Shown here piece after piece: positions 23,875 to 33,941 of a stretch of 64,000 nt of DNA. This DNA is from Sphingobacteriaceae bacterium. GTDB lineage: Bacteria; Bacteroidota; Bacteroidia; Sphingobacteriales; Sphingobacteriaceae. The translations under genes were made by a program, and so were the position numbers. The stretch covers positions 124,001-188,000 of the forward strand of contig CANGZD010000001.1 of NCBI GenBank assembly GCA_947458875.1, read 5' to 3'. Numbering within the stretch: position 1 is the stretch's first letter; the number at the start of each line of letters is the position of its first letter. The notes beneath the pieces are model-generated. The model saw only the letters and a program-made list of their open reading frames with translations, made no database searches and was not told the origin of the DNA.

Positions 23875-25524
23875 ATGGATAGACGGACTCTATTGTTCGG
23901 TAAACAGGAAGAATCGGCCAATTCTTCATTACCGCTACTGCGAACCACAACCGGGTTAAGTCCATACACCGGTATTTTTGGCAGCTCAGAATTGGTTCAT
24001 CTGCTAGACAGAACACTTTTCGGAATCAATAGAACAGACCTTAATTTTTTTAAAAATCAAAGTCTAGAACAAGTGGTAAACACATTGTTGGTACAGGCTC
24101 CTGCACCTTTGCCGCCGGTAAATGTATATAATGATACAAATATCAATGATCCAAATGTGCCACTAGGGTTAACTTGGGTAAATGCACCTTATACGGATGG
24201 CACCATTAATGCCAGACGTTATACTTCATTTAAAGCCTGGTGGACGGGCTTGTTGTTGAATCAAAACCGGAGCATTACCGAGAAAATGAGCTTGTTTTGG
24301 CACAATCATTTTGCTACGGAAACAGTAGACGTGGGTGATGCCCGATTTGTTTATAAACATCATGCGCTGCTCCGTGCCAATGCGCTTGGTAATGTTAAAA
24401 GCCTAGTTAAACAAATTACGCTCGACCCCGCCATGCTCCGCTACCTGAATGGCTATTTAAACACTAAAACCGCTCCGGACGAAAATTATGCACGGGAACT
24501 GCAAGAACTTTTTACCTTGGGCAAGGGGCCAAATTCTAAATACACTGAAGATGATGTAAAAGCTGCTGCCAGGGTATTGACCGGCTACCGTACCGATGCC
24601 ACCAATATCAGTTCTACTTTTGATCCAAATCGACACGATACAGGCAATAAGCAGTTTTCAGCTTTTTATAATAATCAAGTAATCATCGGAAAAACAGGCG
24701 CACAAGGCGCCAACGAGCTTGATGAGTTGCTGGACATGATTTTTGCACAGGAAGAGGTTTCGCTTTACATTTGTCGGCGCCTATATTGCTTTTTTGTTTA
24801 CTATGATATTGATGCCGCCGCCGAATCGCAAGTGATCGTGCCCATGGCAAGGATTCTTCGTCAGAACAATTACGACATCAAACCGGCACTCGTTGCTTTA
24901 CTCAAGAGTGAACATTTTTTTGATGTTCTAAACAGGGGCTGCATGATCAAGAGCCCGATAGATTTGGTGGTTGGTACCTGCCGGCAATTCGGAATTGTAT
25001 TTCCCAATGCACAAAGCGATACACAAAATGCCTATTTAATGTGGGATTATATTCGTGCTCAGGGTTCTTCCATGCAGCAAAATTTGGGAGATCCGCCAAA
25101 TGTTGCAGGATGGCCGGCTTATTACCAGGAACCGTTATTTTATAGAATATGGATTAATTCTGATACCCTGCCCAAAAGAAATCAGTTTTTAGACCTGATG
25201 ATCGGACAAGGTTATACCCGGAACGGAAAAAAGATCGTCATTGACCCCGTAGCTTTTGCTTCCCAATTTTCTACACCCGAAAATCCGAATATTTTGATCA
25301 ATGAGTCGCTTGAGCTGATGTATAACCAAAGTGTATCGCAGCAACTCAAAGACTTTTTGAAGGGGATTTTACTTTCCGGACAACTGAATGACTATTATTG
25401 GACCAACGCATGGAATGAACATAAAAACAATCCAAGTAATACGAGTGCTAAAAACATTGTGTTAAGTCGTTTACAGTCAATGTACAAATACATGATGAAC
25501 CTAGCCGAATATCAACTGTCCTGA
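23875..25524 (+). CDS. DUF1800 family protein
   Basis: A 549-residue DUF1800 member (LLDRTLFGINRTDLNFF, SLFWHNHFATE, ENYARELQELFTLGKG, VTGYRTD-like segment, GDPPNVAGWPAYY). These are large proteins of unknown function almost always encoded next to a DUF1501 gene, as here, one base apart. I see no clear cleavable signal peptide at the chosen ATG. The partner protein carries Tat and T9SS signals, so the pair may work at the cell envelope. An upstream ATG at 23868 is out of frame and stops quickly. Confidence 0.85.
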   Translation: MDRRTLLFGKQEESANSSLPLLRTTTGLSPYTGIFGSSELVHLLDRTLFGINRTDLNFFKNQSLEQVVNTLLVQAPAPLPPVNVYNDTNINDPNVPLGLTWVNAPYTDGTINARRYTSFKAWWTGLLLNQNRSITEKMSLFWHNHFATETVDVGDARFVYKHHALLRANALGNVKSLVKQITLDPAMLRYLNGYLNTKTAPDENYARELQELFTLGKGPNSKYTEDDVKAAARVLTGYRTDATNISSTFDPNRHDTGNKQFSAFYNNQVIIGKTGAQGANELDELLDMIFAQEEVSLYICRRLYCFFVYYDIDAAAESQVIVPMARILRQNNYDIKPALVALLKSEHFFDVLNRGCMIKSPIDLVVGTCRQFGIVFPNAQSDTQNAYLMWDYIRAQGSSMQQNLGDPPNVAGWPAYYQEPLFYRIWINSDTLPKRNQFLDLMIGQGYTRNGKKIVIDPVAFASQFSTPENPNILINESLELMYNQSVSQQLKDFLKGILLSGQLNDYYWTNAWNEHKNNPSNTSAKNIVLSRLQSMYKYMMNLAEYQLS

Positions 25525-25525
25525 T

Positions 25526-27106
25526 ATGAAGAGAAGAGCATTTATCAAAACAGCGATACCTGCAGCGGTATTTCCTTCTCTAATAGGGGGTTTTACCTTT
25601 CAGGCTTTCGGTGCCAGTTCGCTGCTTTCTGCACTAACTGCCGCCCCTACTGAAACGGATCATGTATTGGTCTTAATTCAGTTAAATGGAGGTAATGATG
25701 GCTTAAATACGGTGATTCCATTAGATCAATACAGTAATCTTTTTAATGCCCGTTCCAATATCCTCATCCCGGAAAATAAGATCCTAAGATTGGGGAATGC
25801 CGCTACCGGATTGCATCCTGCCATGACGGGCTTAAAACGTCTATATGATGAAGGTAAATTAAATGTGATTCAGTCGGTGGGCTATCCATCACCCAATTTT
25901 TCTCATTTCAGAGCAACAGATATTTGGCTAACAGGATCTGATTCGAATCAAACCCTAAATTCGGGTTGGATGGGACGTTATCTAAATGAAGAATACCCTA
26001 ATTACCCTGTAGATTATCCGAATGCTATCATGCCCGATCCGCTAGCCATCCAGATTGGTTCCGTGATTTCTCCCGGATTTATGGGACCCGGTTTGAACAT
26101 GGGAATGGCCATTGCTAATCCAAGCAGTTTCTATAGCTTGGTGAATGGTATTCAGGATCCGGCACCGAATACACCGGCAGGTTCTGAATTAACATATATC
26201 CGTCAGATTGCTCAACAAACACAACAATATGCCAGTGTAATCAAGGCTTCTGCCGGAAAAATCACGCAACAGGGTGTGTATCCGACTAATAACTCACTTG
26301 CCGATCAGTTAAAAATCGTTTCCCGGTTAATTGCGGGAGGCTTAAAAACTCGAATTTACATGGTCAGTTTGGGAGGATTTGACACCCACGCCAATCAGGT
26401 GAATAGCACCCAAACCGAAACGGGCACGCATGCTGTCTTATTGCAACGGGTTTCGGATGCCATCAAGGCATTTATGGATGATCTGAAATATCTGAATGTG
26501 TCTAAACGGGTGCTTGGAATGACTTTTTCTGAGTTCGGACGTAGAGTAAAATCAAATTCAAGTGGGGGTACCGATCACGGTGCCGCAGCCCCATTATTTG
26601 TTTTTGGTGATGCGGTACGCTCCGGAATTACTGGTGTAAATCCAACAATCAACACGGTAGTAAATACGAATGACAATCTGCCCATGCAATACGATTTTCG
26701 TTCCATCTATGCCAGTTTACTGCAGGAATGGTTTTGCGTACCCCAAACTACGCTCAGTAATGTTATGTTGAAGGACTTCCAGCAATTGCCACTTATAAAA
26801 TCTTCCGATTCTTGTACTAAAACACCAACTAACAACAATCAGCTGGCCGGTAAGAATCTCATTACCAATTATCCTAATCCATTTACGAGTGCTACCACCA
26901 TCAAAATTGAGGTTGAAACCGGACATGTATTGGTGCAGATTTTTGATGTTCAGGGCCGACTGATCAAAACCTTACTCGACAGTCAGAAAGCCTCCGGCAC
27001 GTATTATTTAACATTCGAAGATGAAGGATGGGGGCAAGGGGTTTATTATGCCCGATTGCAAAATGGCCGAGTACAACAAGTACGCACCATGATGATTGTA
27101 CAGTAA
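25526..27106 (+). CDS. DUF1501 family protein with Tat signal and T9SS sorting domain
   Basis: A 526-residue protein. The N terminus (MKRRAFIKTAIPAAVFPSLI) is a twin-arginine leader, so it should be exported folded. The body is a DUF1501 domain, related to the alkaline phosphatase/sulfatase fold (VLIQLNGGNDGLNTVIPL, SLGGFDTHANQ, FSEFGRRVKSNSSGGTDHG). The last ~80 residues from NLITNYPNPF to VRTMMIVQ are a type A C-terminal sorting domain of the type IX secretion system. Final location is therefore the cell surface or medium. It follows the DUF1800 gene by one base and is surely co-transcribed. Biochemical role is unknown. Confidence 0.88.
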   Translation: MKRRAFIKTAIPAAVFPSLIGGFTFQAFGASSLLSALTAAPTETDHVLVLIQLNGGNDGLNTVIPLDQYSNLFNARSNILIPENKILRLGNAATGLHPAMTGLKRLYDEGKLNVIQSVGYPSPNFSHFRATDIWLTGSDSNQTLNSGWMGRYLNEEYPNYPVDYPNAIMPDPLAIQIGSVISPGFMGPGLNMGMAIANPSSFYSLVNGIQDPAPNTPAGSELTYIRQIAQQTQQYASVIKASAGKITQQGVYPTNNSLADQLKIVSRLIAGGLKTRIYMVSLGGFDTHANQVNSTQTETGTHAVLLQRVSDAIKAFMDDLKYLNVSKRVLGMTFSEFGRRVKSNSSGGTDHGAAAPLFVFGDAVRSGITGVNPTINTVVNTNDNLPMQYDFRSIYASLLQEWFCVPQTTLSNVMLKDFQQLPLIKSSDSCTKTPTNNNQLAGKNLITNYPNPFTSATTIKIEVETGHVLVQIFDVQGRLIKTLLDSQKASGTYYLTFEDEGWGQGVYYARLQNGRVQQVRTMMIVQ

Positions 27107-27156
27107 GCGTCCGCTATAAAATCTAAATGCTTTCTTGAGTTTTAAAGCCATTCTAC

Positions 27157-27164
27157 TACTTTTG
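27157..27164 (+). promoter_or_regulatory. -7 promoter element for accC
   Basis: TACTTTTG ends 5 bases before the accC start codon, implying a leaderless or nearly leaderless transcript. Confidence 0.55.
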
Positions 27165-27169
27165 TCGTA

Positions 27170-28654
27170 ATGAAAAAAATCCTGATAGCCAATCGCGGTG
27201 AAATTGCCCTACGCATCATGCGTTCAGCCCGTGAAATGGGTGTTAAAACGGTGGCTGTGTACTCTGAAGCTGATCGAAATGCTTTGCATGTTCGCTATGC
27301 TGATGAAGCGGTTTGTATCGGTCCGGCACCCTCTAATCAATCTTATCTGGTATTTGATAAAATTATTGGTGCATGTAAACAAACCGGAGCTGAAGCTATC
27401 CATCCCGGTTACGGTTTTTTATCAGAAAATGCGGCTTTTGCCAGGGAGGTAAAAAAAGCCGGACTAATTTTGATCGGTCCCTCGCCCGAAGCGATGGAAA
27501 TCATGGGAAATAAATTATCAGCTAAAGCAGCTGCCCTGAAATATAAAATCCCGATGGTTCCAGGCACCGAAGAAGCCATTACTGATGTTCAGGAGGCCAA
27601 AAAAAGAGCAGAAGAAGTGGGTTTCCCGATTTTGATCAAAGCTGCTGCCGGCGGTGGTGGTAAAGGGATGCGTATAGTGGAAAGCGGTAGTGATTTTGAA
27701 GAACAAATGAAGTTGGCAGTTTCTGAAGCTACTTCAGCGTTTGGCGATGGTTCGGTATTTATTGAGCGTTATGTTTCTTCACCTCGACATATTGAAATCC
27801 AGGTTTTGGGAGATACGCATGGTAACATTGTACACCTGTTTGAACGTGAATGTTCCGTACAACGTCGTCATCAAAAAGTGGTAGAGGAAGCTCCTTCGGC
27901 AGTTTTGACTCCCGAGATTAGAGCAGCAATGGGTAAATGTGCGGTCGATGTTGCCCGTTCTTGCAATTATGTGGGTGCTGGTACGGTTGAATTTATCCTC
28001 GATGAAAAGCTTAATTTTTATTTTCTGGAGATGAACACCCGCCTGCAGGTGGAACACCCAGTTACGGAGATGATCACAGGCTTAGATTTGGTAAAAGAGC
28101 AGATCAAAATTGCCCGTGGAGAAATGTTGAGCTTCAAACAAGAAGATCTGGAAATCAAAGGGCATGCCGTAGAATTAAGGGTATATGCCGAAGATCCGGC
28201 AAATAACTTTTTACCTGATATCGGTACACTGAGAACCTATCGCTTGCCGCAAGGCCCGGGTGTTCGGGTAGATGACGGTTTCGAAGAAGGTATGGAAATT
28301 CCGATCTATTATGACCCGATGATCGCGAAGCTCATCACCTATGGTAAAAATAGGCAAGAAGCCATTGAGCGGATGGTTCGAGCAATTGATGAATACCAAA
28401 TTACGGGTATAGAAACCACCTTGCCTTTCGGAAAATTTGTGATGCAACATGAGGCTTTCACTTCCGGTAAGTTTGATACGCATTTCGTGAAAAAATACTT
28501 CCAGCCAGAAAAGCTGCAGCAGGAAAATGAAGCTGAGGCCATGATTGCTGCGCTGGTAGCAGCACAATTGATGCAGCAAAAACCAACCATCCTCACCAAT
28601 CAGGCAACTGGAACAAGCACAACTGCCTGGAAGAAAAATAGAACCCAATTCTGA
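27170..28654 (+). CDS. accC: Acetyl-CoA carboxylase biotin carboxylase subunit
   Basis: A 494-residue ATP-grasp enzyme that carboxylates biotin on the carrier protein, the first step of malonyl-CoA formation. Motifs: KKILIANRGEIALRIMRSAR at the start, the glycine loop AAAGGGGKGMRIV, EMNTRLQVEHPVTEM, and the C-terminal biotin carboxylase domain to about residue 445. The final ~45 residues are a variable tail (Q/A/T-rich). No accB is adjacent, so this may be the subunit of a different acyl-CoA carboxylase. Its stop overlaps the start of ribE by one base, suggesting translational coupling. Confidence 0.9.
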   Translation: MKKILIANRGEIALRIMRSAREMGVKTVAVYSEADRNALHVRYADEAVCIGPAPSNQSYLVFDKIIGACKQTGAEAIHPGYGFLSENAAFAREVKKAGLILIGPSPEAMEIMGNKLSAKAAALKYKIPMVPGTEEAITDVQEAKKRAEEVGFPILIKAAAGGGGKGMRIVESGSDFEEQMKLAVSEATSAFGDGSVFIERYVSSPRHIEIQVLGDTHGNIVHLFERECSVQRRHQKVVEEAPSAVLTPEIRAAMGKCAVDVARSCNYVGAGTVEFILDEKLNFYFLEMNTRLQVEHPVTEMITGLDLVKEQIKIARGEMLSFKQEDLEIKGHAVELRVYAEDPANNFLPDIGTLRTYRLPQGPGVRVDDGFEEGMEIPIYYDPMIAKLITYGKNRQEAIERMVRAIDEYQITGIETTLPFGKFVMQHEAFTSGKFDTHFVKKYFQPEKLQQENEAEAMIAALVAAQLMQQKPTILTNQATGTSTTAWKKNRTQF

Positions 28655-29241
28655 TGTTTACAGGAATTATTGAAACCTTAGGCCAAGTAGAGTCCTTGCA
28701 AAACGAAGCCGGTAATTTGCATTTAACTATCCGATCTGCTATTTCTGAGGACTTAAAAATAGATCAGAGTGTAGCCCACAATGGGGTTTGCCTCACTGTA
28801 GTTGCACTAAATGCAGGTTGCCACACGGTTACAGCCATCACAGAAACGCTTAATAAGACTAATCTTGGTCATCTTAAAGCAGGCGACCTCATTAACCTCG
28901 AACGCTGCATGCCCCTGAACGGCCGCCTGGATGGCCACATAGTTCAAGGGCACGTCGATCAAACCGCTACTTGCCTTGCTGTAACTGAACAAAACGGGAG
29001 TTGGATTTATTCCTTTAAATACGATGTTGCTCAGGGAAACATCACCGTTGAAAAGGGTTCGATTTGTGTAAATGGGATATCCCTGACTGTTTTTGATTCA
29101 AAAATTGATCGCTTTTCAGTGGCCATCATTCCTTATACCTACGAGCATACCAATTTGAAACAGGTAAAAGCCGGTGATGTAGTCAACCTGGAGTTCGATA
29201 TCATTGGTAAATATGTCGCAAGGCTCATGCAGCATTCCTAA
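28654..29241 (+). CDS. ribE: Riboflavin synthase alpha subunit
   Basis: A 195-residue enzyme that dismutates two molecules of 6,7-dimethyl-8-ribityllumazine to riboflavin. It has the two lumazine-binding halves: MFTGIIETLGQV with NGVCLTVV in the first, and GHIVQGHVDQTA with VNGISLTVF in the second. Length is normal. The start ATG shares its A with the accC stop codon. No FMN riboswitch is upstream and no other rib genes are near, so riboflavin synthesis genes are scattered in this genome. Confidence 0.93.
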   Translation: MFTGIIETLGQVESLQNEAGNLHLTIRSAISEDLKIDQSVAHNGVCLTVVALNAGCHTVTAITETLNKTNLGHLKAGDLINLERCMPLNGRLDGHIVQGHVDQTATCLAVTEQNGSWIYSFKYDVAQGNITVEKGSICVNGISLTVFDSKIDRFSVAIIPYTYEHTNLKQVKAGDVVNLEFDIIGKYVARLMQHS

Positions 29242-29274
29242 AATGCTTCTATAAATTAGTCTTTCTAAGGTTTA

Positions 29275-30219
29275 TTAAGAACCATTTCGATTATTGTCAG
29301 CAAGTTTCTTTTGATGCTGCTGTTCGTATAAATTGTAAATGGCTAAAATCAGCACCCCAAACAATACCGAAGAGATAATTAAAAGTGTATTAATCAATCC
29401 TTCTACTCCAAAGGAAAGCCGGATAAGAATGGTGGAGATAATGAAGCCTGAGTTCCTGAAAACCTTGTGAAACTGGTCGGTATGACGTAAAGAAAAGAGT
29501 AGTAAAAGCACATCAACAAGAATGAGTATAGTGAAAAATGTATCGAAAAAAATGTTGTTGATGTTTGTTAAGGGGACTCCTGCAGGTTGAACAGTAAAAA
29601 AGTTCTCCATGGTCCAGTTTACAAAACTGTAGGAGCCGACTATCAACAGCAGCGGTACCAAACTCAGTGCTACTATTTTTTTGAATCGTAAAAAACGAGT
29701 CAGAGCGGGCGACGCTTGCTCATTTTGGATATTTTGTTGGTTTCTTTTACTTAATCTCATAAAAATGAAGATCAACGAGAAAAGTATGAGGGAGGCGATG
29801 ATGTCGAAAGTGAATTGGAGATCATTCTTGATGCCAAACCAATTGGAACTCAACTCCAGGTGGGAAAGGTCTTTAAATACTCGCCTGATCACGATCAGGG
29901 TCATGATCTCGTATTGTTTCCCAATATAGGTGGTGATGGAACGGGGTAAATTGTAAATGAGCAAATAAACCTCATAAACCAGGATAAAGGAGAAAGGCGT
30001 GTAAATGGCCCCTATGGGATTTCCTAATAATGCAGAATAATTATGCAGATCGAGGATCCCAATTCTGCAAAGAAAAATTATCAACAGGTGTAATAGGAAA
30101 CTACCGATGGCAATTAGCGTGATGGTATGCTCACTTTTTGCTTTCGTTTTTTCGGATAAGAATAGCTGATATAATTTATCAACTAGAGAGGTAGGGGCTG
30201 CTTGCATGATCTTTATCAA
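29275..30219 (-). CDS. Hypothetical multi-pass membrane protein
   Basis: A 314-residue protein with about seven or eight hydrophobic segments (for example ITLIAIGSFLLHLLIIFLC, FDIIASLILFSLIFIFM, ALSLVPLLLIVGSYSFV) and a short charged C-terminal tail (EQQHQKKLADNNRNGS). I do not recognise the family. The conserved-looking cytoplasmic loop EIMTLIVIRRVFKDLSHLE recalls loops in ion-channel-like proteins, but this is weak. It is a single minus-strand gene between the ribE end and hscA. Confidence 0.6.
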   Translation of the reverse strand: MIKIMQAAPTSLVDKLYQLFLSEKTKAKSEHTITLIAIGSFLLHLLIIFLCRIGILDLHNYSALLGNPIGAIYTPFSFILVYEVYLLIYNLPRSITTYIGKQYEIMTLIVIRRVFKDLSHLELSSNWFGIKNDLQFTFDIIASLILFSLIFIFMRLSKRNQQNIQNEQASPALTRFLRFKKIVALSLVPLLLIVGSYSFVNWTMENFFTVQPAGVPLTNINNIFFDTFFTILILVDVLLLLFSLRHTDQFHKVFRNSGFIISTILIRLSFGVEGLINTLLIISSVLFGVLILAIYNLYEQQHQKKLADNNRNGS

Positions 30220-30381
30220 TGTTGATAGAAGCCAAGCGGACAGCTTCTAATTGTTTTGGTTTAGATAAAGATACTATTTTATTATCATGATTATTTTTTA
30301 ACTCTCTATATACCAATTTATTAGGTTTGGCTCGATGGAGTTGTTGAAGAAATATAATGCCTAAACTAAAGTTAAAGACGG

Positions 30382-32238
30382 TTATTCGATCTGCTTACCC
30401 TTCATGGCTCGGGAGATGGCCATATCCATAACCCGTTCAGCGAAAGGACGGGTATACTCATTTAGTTCATCGATTTTTGCATGGATGAGGTCTTTGTCGC
30501 CGGCATTTAGACTAGCTCTAAGACCCTCGATATAGTTTTTAGTTTCTACTATCTCGTTTTCTTGTAAATAAGTCTCATTTTTTTCGAGGAAGCGTTCGGC
30601 GGTGTACAACATTTGCTCACCTTCCGTACGTGCTTCAATGAGCATGCGTTGCTGTACATCTGCCTGTGCATGCTGAATACTGTCTATCAGCATTTGTTCC
30701 ACTTCAGCATCACTTAAGCCATAGGTAGGTTTTACTTCTACTTCTTGTTTGATGCCCGAACGGAGTTCAATGGCTTGAACGGTTAAGATACCGTCGGCGT
30801 TGAGCAGAAAATTGATATCTACTTTTGGCAAGCCTGCAGGCATGGCCGGTATGCCTTTTAATTCAAACTCGGCTAATTTTCGATTTTCATTCACCAAATC
30901 ACGTTCACCTTGAAAAACGGAGATTTTCATGTTCACCTGTCCATCTACCGAGGTGGTGTATTGGCGTCCGGCTTTGGTAGGGACTTTAGAATTACGTGGA
31001 ATGATCACATCCATCAATCCGCCCATGGTTTCGATACCAAGCGAAAGAGGGGTAACATCCAGCAAGAGAATATCACTGCGGTTTCCGGCCAAAATATCCG
31101 ATTGGATGGCTGCACCCAGCGCCACTACCTGGTCTGGATTAATTTGATCATGAACTGCCTTGCCAAAAAACGCTGCAACACGCTCTTTAACCAGCGGGGT
31201 CCGGGTAGAACCACCCACCATGATCACTTCTTGTATTTCTTCCGCTTTTACACCTGCATCCTCGAGCGCTTTTTTGCAGCAGTCGAGGGTTTCCTGTACT
31301 TTAGGCGCAATTAGTTCTTCAAATTTTTGTTTGCTGATTGCCAAAGGAATTCTGTTCAGCGAATCATTGAATAGGTTTTGTGTGCTGAGGGCTTTTTTGG
31401 CCTCTTCAGCTTTTAAACGTAGGCCCTGGTTAAGTACTTGGTCATTGGCCAAATTTTCTGGATCCAAATTATTCTCAGTAATCCAATAATTTAAAACGGC
31501 TCGGTCAAAATCATCGCCACCAAGGAAAGTATCGCCGTTAGTAGAAAGCACTTCGAAAATCCCATTCTGAATTTTTAAGATAGACACATCGAAAGTGCCA
31601 CCCCCGAGGTCGTAAACCGCAATGGTTTTTTCTTCATCCGGCTTTAAACCAATTCCATACGCTAAAGATGCAGCAGTTGGTTCGTTCACAATGCGTAACA
31701 CATCTAAACCTGCTAATTTGCCAGCATCGCGTGTGGCCTGGCGTTGGCTGTCGTTAAAGTAAGCCGGTACGGTGATTACTGCCCGGTTCACCGGTATTTT
31801 GAGGGCATGCTCTGCCCGTTCTTTCAATTCTTTTAAAATCAAGCCGGAAAGCTCAATGGGCGTATAGAATTTTTCACCCACTTTAATTTTTACCAAACTT
31901 TCGCTATTGTCATCAATTACTTTGTAAGAAAAGAAATCGCGGTAGCGGGCAATATCCTGGTAAGATCGACCTAGTAATCGTTTCACTGAGAAAATAGTGT
32001 TTTCAGGATCACTGGTTAAAAACTCTTTCGCTTCATTACCAACCACAATGCTGCCATCTGCCTGGAAATGGACGATAGAAGGTACCAGTAGGCCTTTACC
32101 CGTATCGTTGATCACCTGAGGATTACCATCCGGATTGATGAAAGCCACCAAACTATTAGTGGTACCTAAATCGATACCTACAATCAATTCTTCTTTTTGC
32201 AAAGAACCGGTAGCTAAATTGATAGAAACTTTGGCCAT
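30382..32238 (-). CDS. hscA: Hsp70-family Fe-S assembly chaperone HscA
   Basis: A 618-residue Hsp70. The nucleotide-binding domain shows [41 protein letters not shown] and [12 protein letters not shown]; the substrate domain begins near [14 protein letters not shown]. The ~18-residue extension before the first ATPase motif and the 618-residue length fit HscA better than DnaK. HscA transfers Fe-S clusters from IscU to target proteins. Other members of that pathway, a 2Fe-2S ferredoxin and IscX, are about 12 kb away. No hscB is adjacent. A TACCTTTG -7 element lies 20 bases upstream. Confidence 0.85.
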   Translation of the reverse strand: MAKVSINLATGSLQKEELIVGIDLGTTNSLVAFINPDGNPQVINDTGKGLLVPSIVHFQADGSIVVGNEAKEFLTSDPENTIFSVKRLLGRSYQDIARYRDFFSYKVIDDNSESLVKIKVGEKFYTPIELSGLILKELKERAEHALKIPVNRAVITVPAYFNDSQRQATRDAGKLAGLDVLRIVNEPTAASLAYGIGLKPDEEKTIAVYDLGGGTFDVSILKIQNGIFEVLSTNGDTFLGGDDFDRAVLNYWITENNLDPENLANDQVLNQGLRLKAEEAKKALSTQNLFNDSLNRIPLAISKQKFEELIAPKVQETLDCCKKALEDAGVKAEEIQEVIMVGGSTRTPLVKERVAAFFGKAVHDQINPDQVVALGAAIQSDILAGNRSDILLLDVTPLSLGIETMGGLMDVIIPRNSKVPTKAGRQYTTSVDGQVNMKISVFQGERDLVNENRKLAEFELKGIPAMPAGLPKVDINFLLNADGILTVQAIELRSGIKQEVEVKPTYGLSDAEVEQMLIDSIQHAQADVQQRMLIEARTEGEQMLYTAERFLEKNETYLQENEIVETKNYIEGLRASLNAGDKDLIHAKIDELNEYTRPFAERVMDMAISRAMKGKQIE

Positions 32239-32258
32239 TGTGATTTTTAAATGGACGA

Positions 32259-32266
32259 CAAAGGTA
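32259..32266 (-). promoter_or_regulatory. -7 promoter element for hscA
   Basis: TACCTTTG on the minus strand matches TAnnTTTG, 20 bases before the start codon. Confidence 0.5.
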
Positions 32267-32494
32267 ATTATTTAGATTGATTCTATGCGGGATGGTGGCT
32301 TTGGACTTGTCAGTCGGAAGTCAATAGTTTTTGGGCTTCTGAGTGCAGATTTCAGGTTCTTAATGGTTATAATATTCTTATTTTGAATTTCTACGCTTCG
32401 GATAAAATGGATTAATCATGGTTTCATAGATGAATTTAATAAGAGTGGTTTGGCGGAGAGCTGCTCGTTAGCAAGACATTGCAGCTTAAAAGAT

Positions 32495-32502
32495 TATCTT
32501 TG
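32495..32502 (+). promoter_or_regulatory. -7 promoter element for the DEAD-box helicase gene
   Basis: TATCTTTG ends 5 bases before the ATG, so transcription should begin at or beside the start codon. Confidence 0.55.
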
Positions 32503-32507
32503 CGGCT

Positions 32508-33833
32508 ATGGCCAAGAGCTTCGAAGATTTTAAACTGAACCGACAAATCCTGAATGCGATTGAGGATGCAGGATACACTGTGCCAACGCCCATTCAGCAA
32601 AAAGCCATTGCGCCAATTTTATCGGGGCAAGATATGATGGGAATAGCGCAGACCGGAACAGGCAAAACTGCCGCATACGTTTTGCCGATGCTCATGAAGC
32701 TCAAGTACGCTCAGGGTAAAGATGCCCGTGCCCTCATCTTGGCACCCACCCGTGAGTTGGCCATGCAGATTGAAGAGAACATACGCCTTTTTGCTAAATA
32801 CACCGATTTGCGGACTGTAGTTCTGTACGGCGGCTTAGGCCCCAAAACACAGATCGCTCAATTGGAGCAAGGGGTAGATATCCTGGTAGCTACTCCCGGT
32901 CGTTTTCTCGATTTGTACTTGGCAGGACATATTGTGACCAAATCGCTACAGTTTTTAGTGATGGATGAGGCCGATAAGATGATGGATATGGGATTTATCG
33001 GTTCTATACACCGCATTTTGGAGGTGGTGCCCCGGAAACGTCAAAATCTGCTTTTCTCTGCAACCATGAGTGCTTTGGTAGAAAAAATTTCAGGCGATTT
33101 TCTCAAATTTCCATTAAGAGTGGAGGTGGCTCCCCAAGCAACGCCGGCGCATACCGTCAGTCAAATTTTATATCCGGTACCCAATTTAAAAACGAAATTG
33201 AACCTTTTGCAGCATTTGTTGAAAGATGATGAAGCATTCCAAAGGCTGATCATTTTCTGTAAAACAAAAACGGTGGCTGACAATATTTTCCATTTCCTGG
33301 AACGAAAATATGGATCGGAGCAGGTCCGGGTAATACACGCTAATAAAGGTCAGAACACAAGAATTAATTCTATTCAATCGTTTAAAGACGGATTAGTACG
33401 CATATTGGTGGCAACCGATGTAGCTGCCCGTGGACTGGATGTGGCCGATGTGAGTCATGTGATCAATTTTGATGTACCCATTGTGATTGAGGATTATGTA
33501 CATCGGATTGGTCGAACCGGCCGAGCATATAAGAGCGGAGAAGCCATCACTTTTTGTACGGAAGCAGAAACCTATTATCTCAAGAAAATTGAAAAACTGA
33601 TCCGTCAGACTATAACCAAGGCCGAAATTCCAGAAGGAGTATTCATTGAGGAAACACCTTATGCCGAGCGGCAGGCCATGGCCAAGGAAATTGATCTTCA
33701 AAAGCGTAAAGAAAATCCTGATTTCAAAGGAGCTTTCCACGAAAAAAAACTCAAAAACACCAAGTCCAGCAGGCCGAAACCAGCCGGCAAGGCCAAATCT
33801 TTTCAAAAAAATGCCAAGCGGAACGGTAAATAG
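32508..33833 (+). CDS. DEAD-box ATP-dependent RNA helicase (RhlE-like)
   Basis: A 441-residue helicase with all core motifs: Q motif YTVPTPIQQKAI, motif I AQTGTGKT, PTRELA, VMDEADKMMDMG, SAT, and HRIGRTGR near residue 335. The C-terminal ~60 residues are a basic, lysine-rich tail (KKLKNTKSSRPKPAGKAKSF) probably binding RNA. Such proteins remodel rRNA or mRNA structures, often at low temperature. The RhlE subgroup is the best guess from the short basic tail. It is a single gene with its own promoter; the terminator is not obvious. Confidence 0.9.
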   Translation: MAKSFEDFKLNRQILNAIEDAGYTVPTPIQQKAIAPILSGQDMMGIAQTGTGKTAAYVLPMLMKLKYAQGKDARALILAPTRELAMQIEENIRLFAKYTDLRTVVLYGGLGPKTQIAQLEQGVDILVATPGRFLDLYLAGHIVTKSLQFLVMDEADKMMDMGFIGSIHRILEVVPRKRQNLLFSATMSALVEKISGDFLKFPLRVEVAPQATPAHTVSQILYPVPNLKTKLNLLQHLLKDDEAFQRLIIFCKTKTVADNIFHFLERKYGSEQVRVIHANKGQNTRINSIQSFKDGLVRILVATDVAARGLDVADVSHVINFDVPIVIEDYVHRIGRTGRAYKSGEAITFCTEAETYYLKKIEKLIRQTITKAEIPEGVFIEETPYAERQAMAKEIDLQKRKENPDFKGAFHEKKLKNTKSSRPKPAGKAKSFQKNAKRNGK

Positions 33834-33941
33834 TTTCCTCTGTTTTTCCCACAAACCCGTTTATTCATAGTTCAATCTATCTTTCTGTTCATGCAATAAA
33901 TTTTCATCTGAAGCGTATTTAATTAATAATTAAATCTAAAG

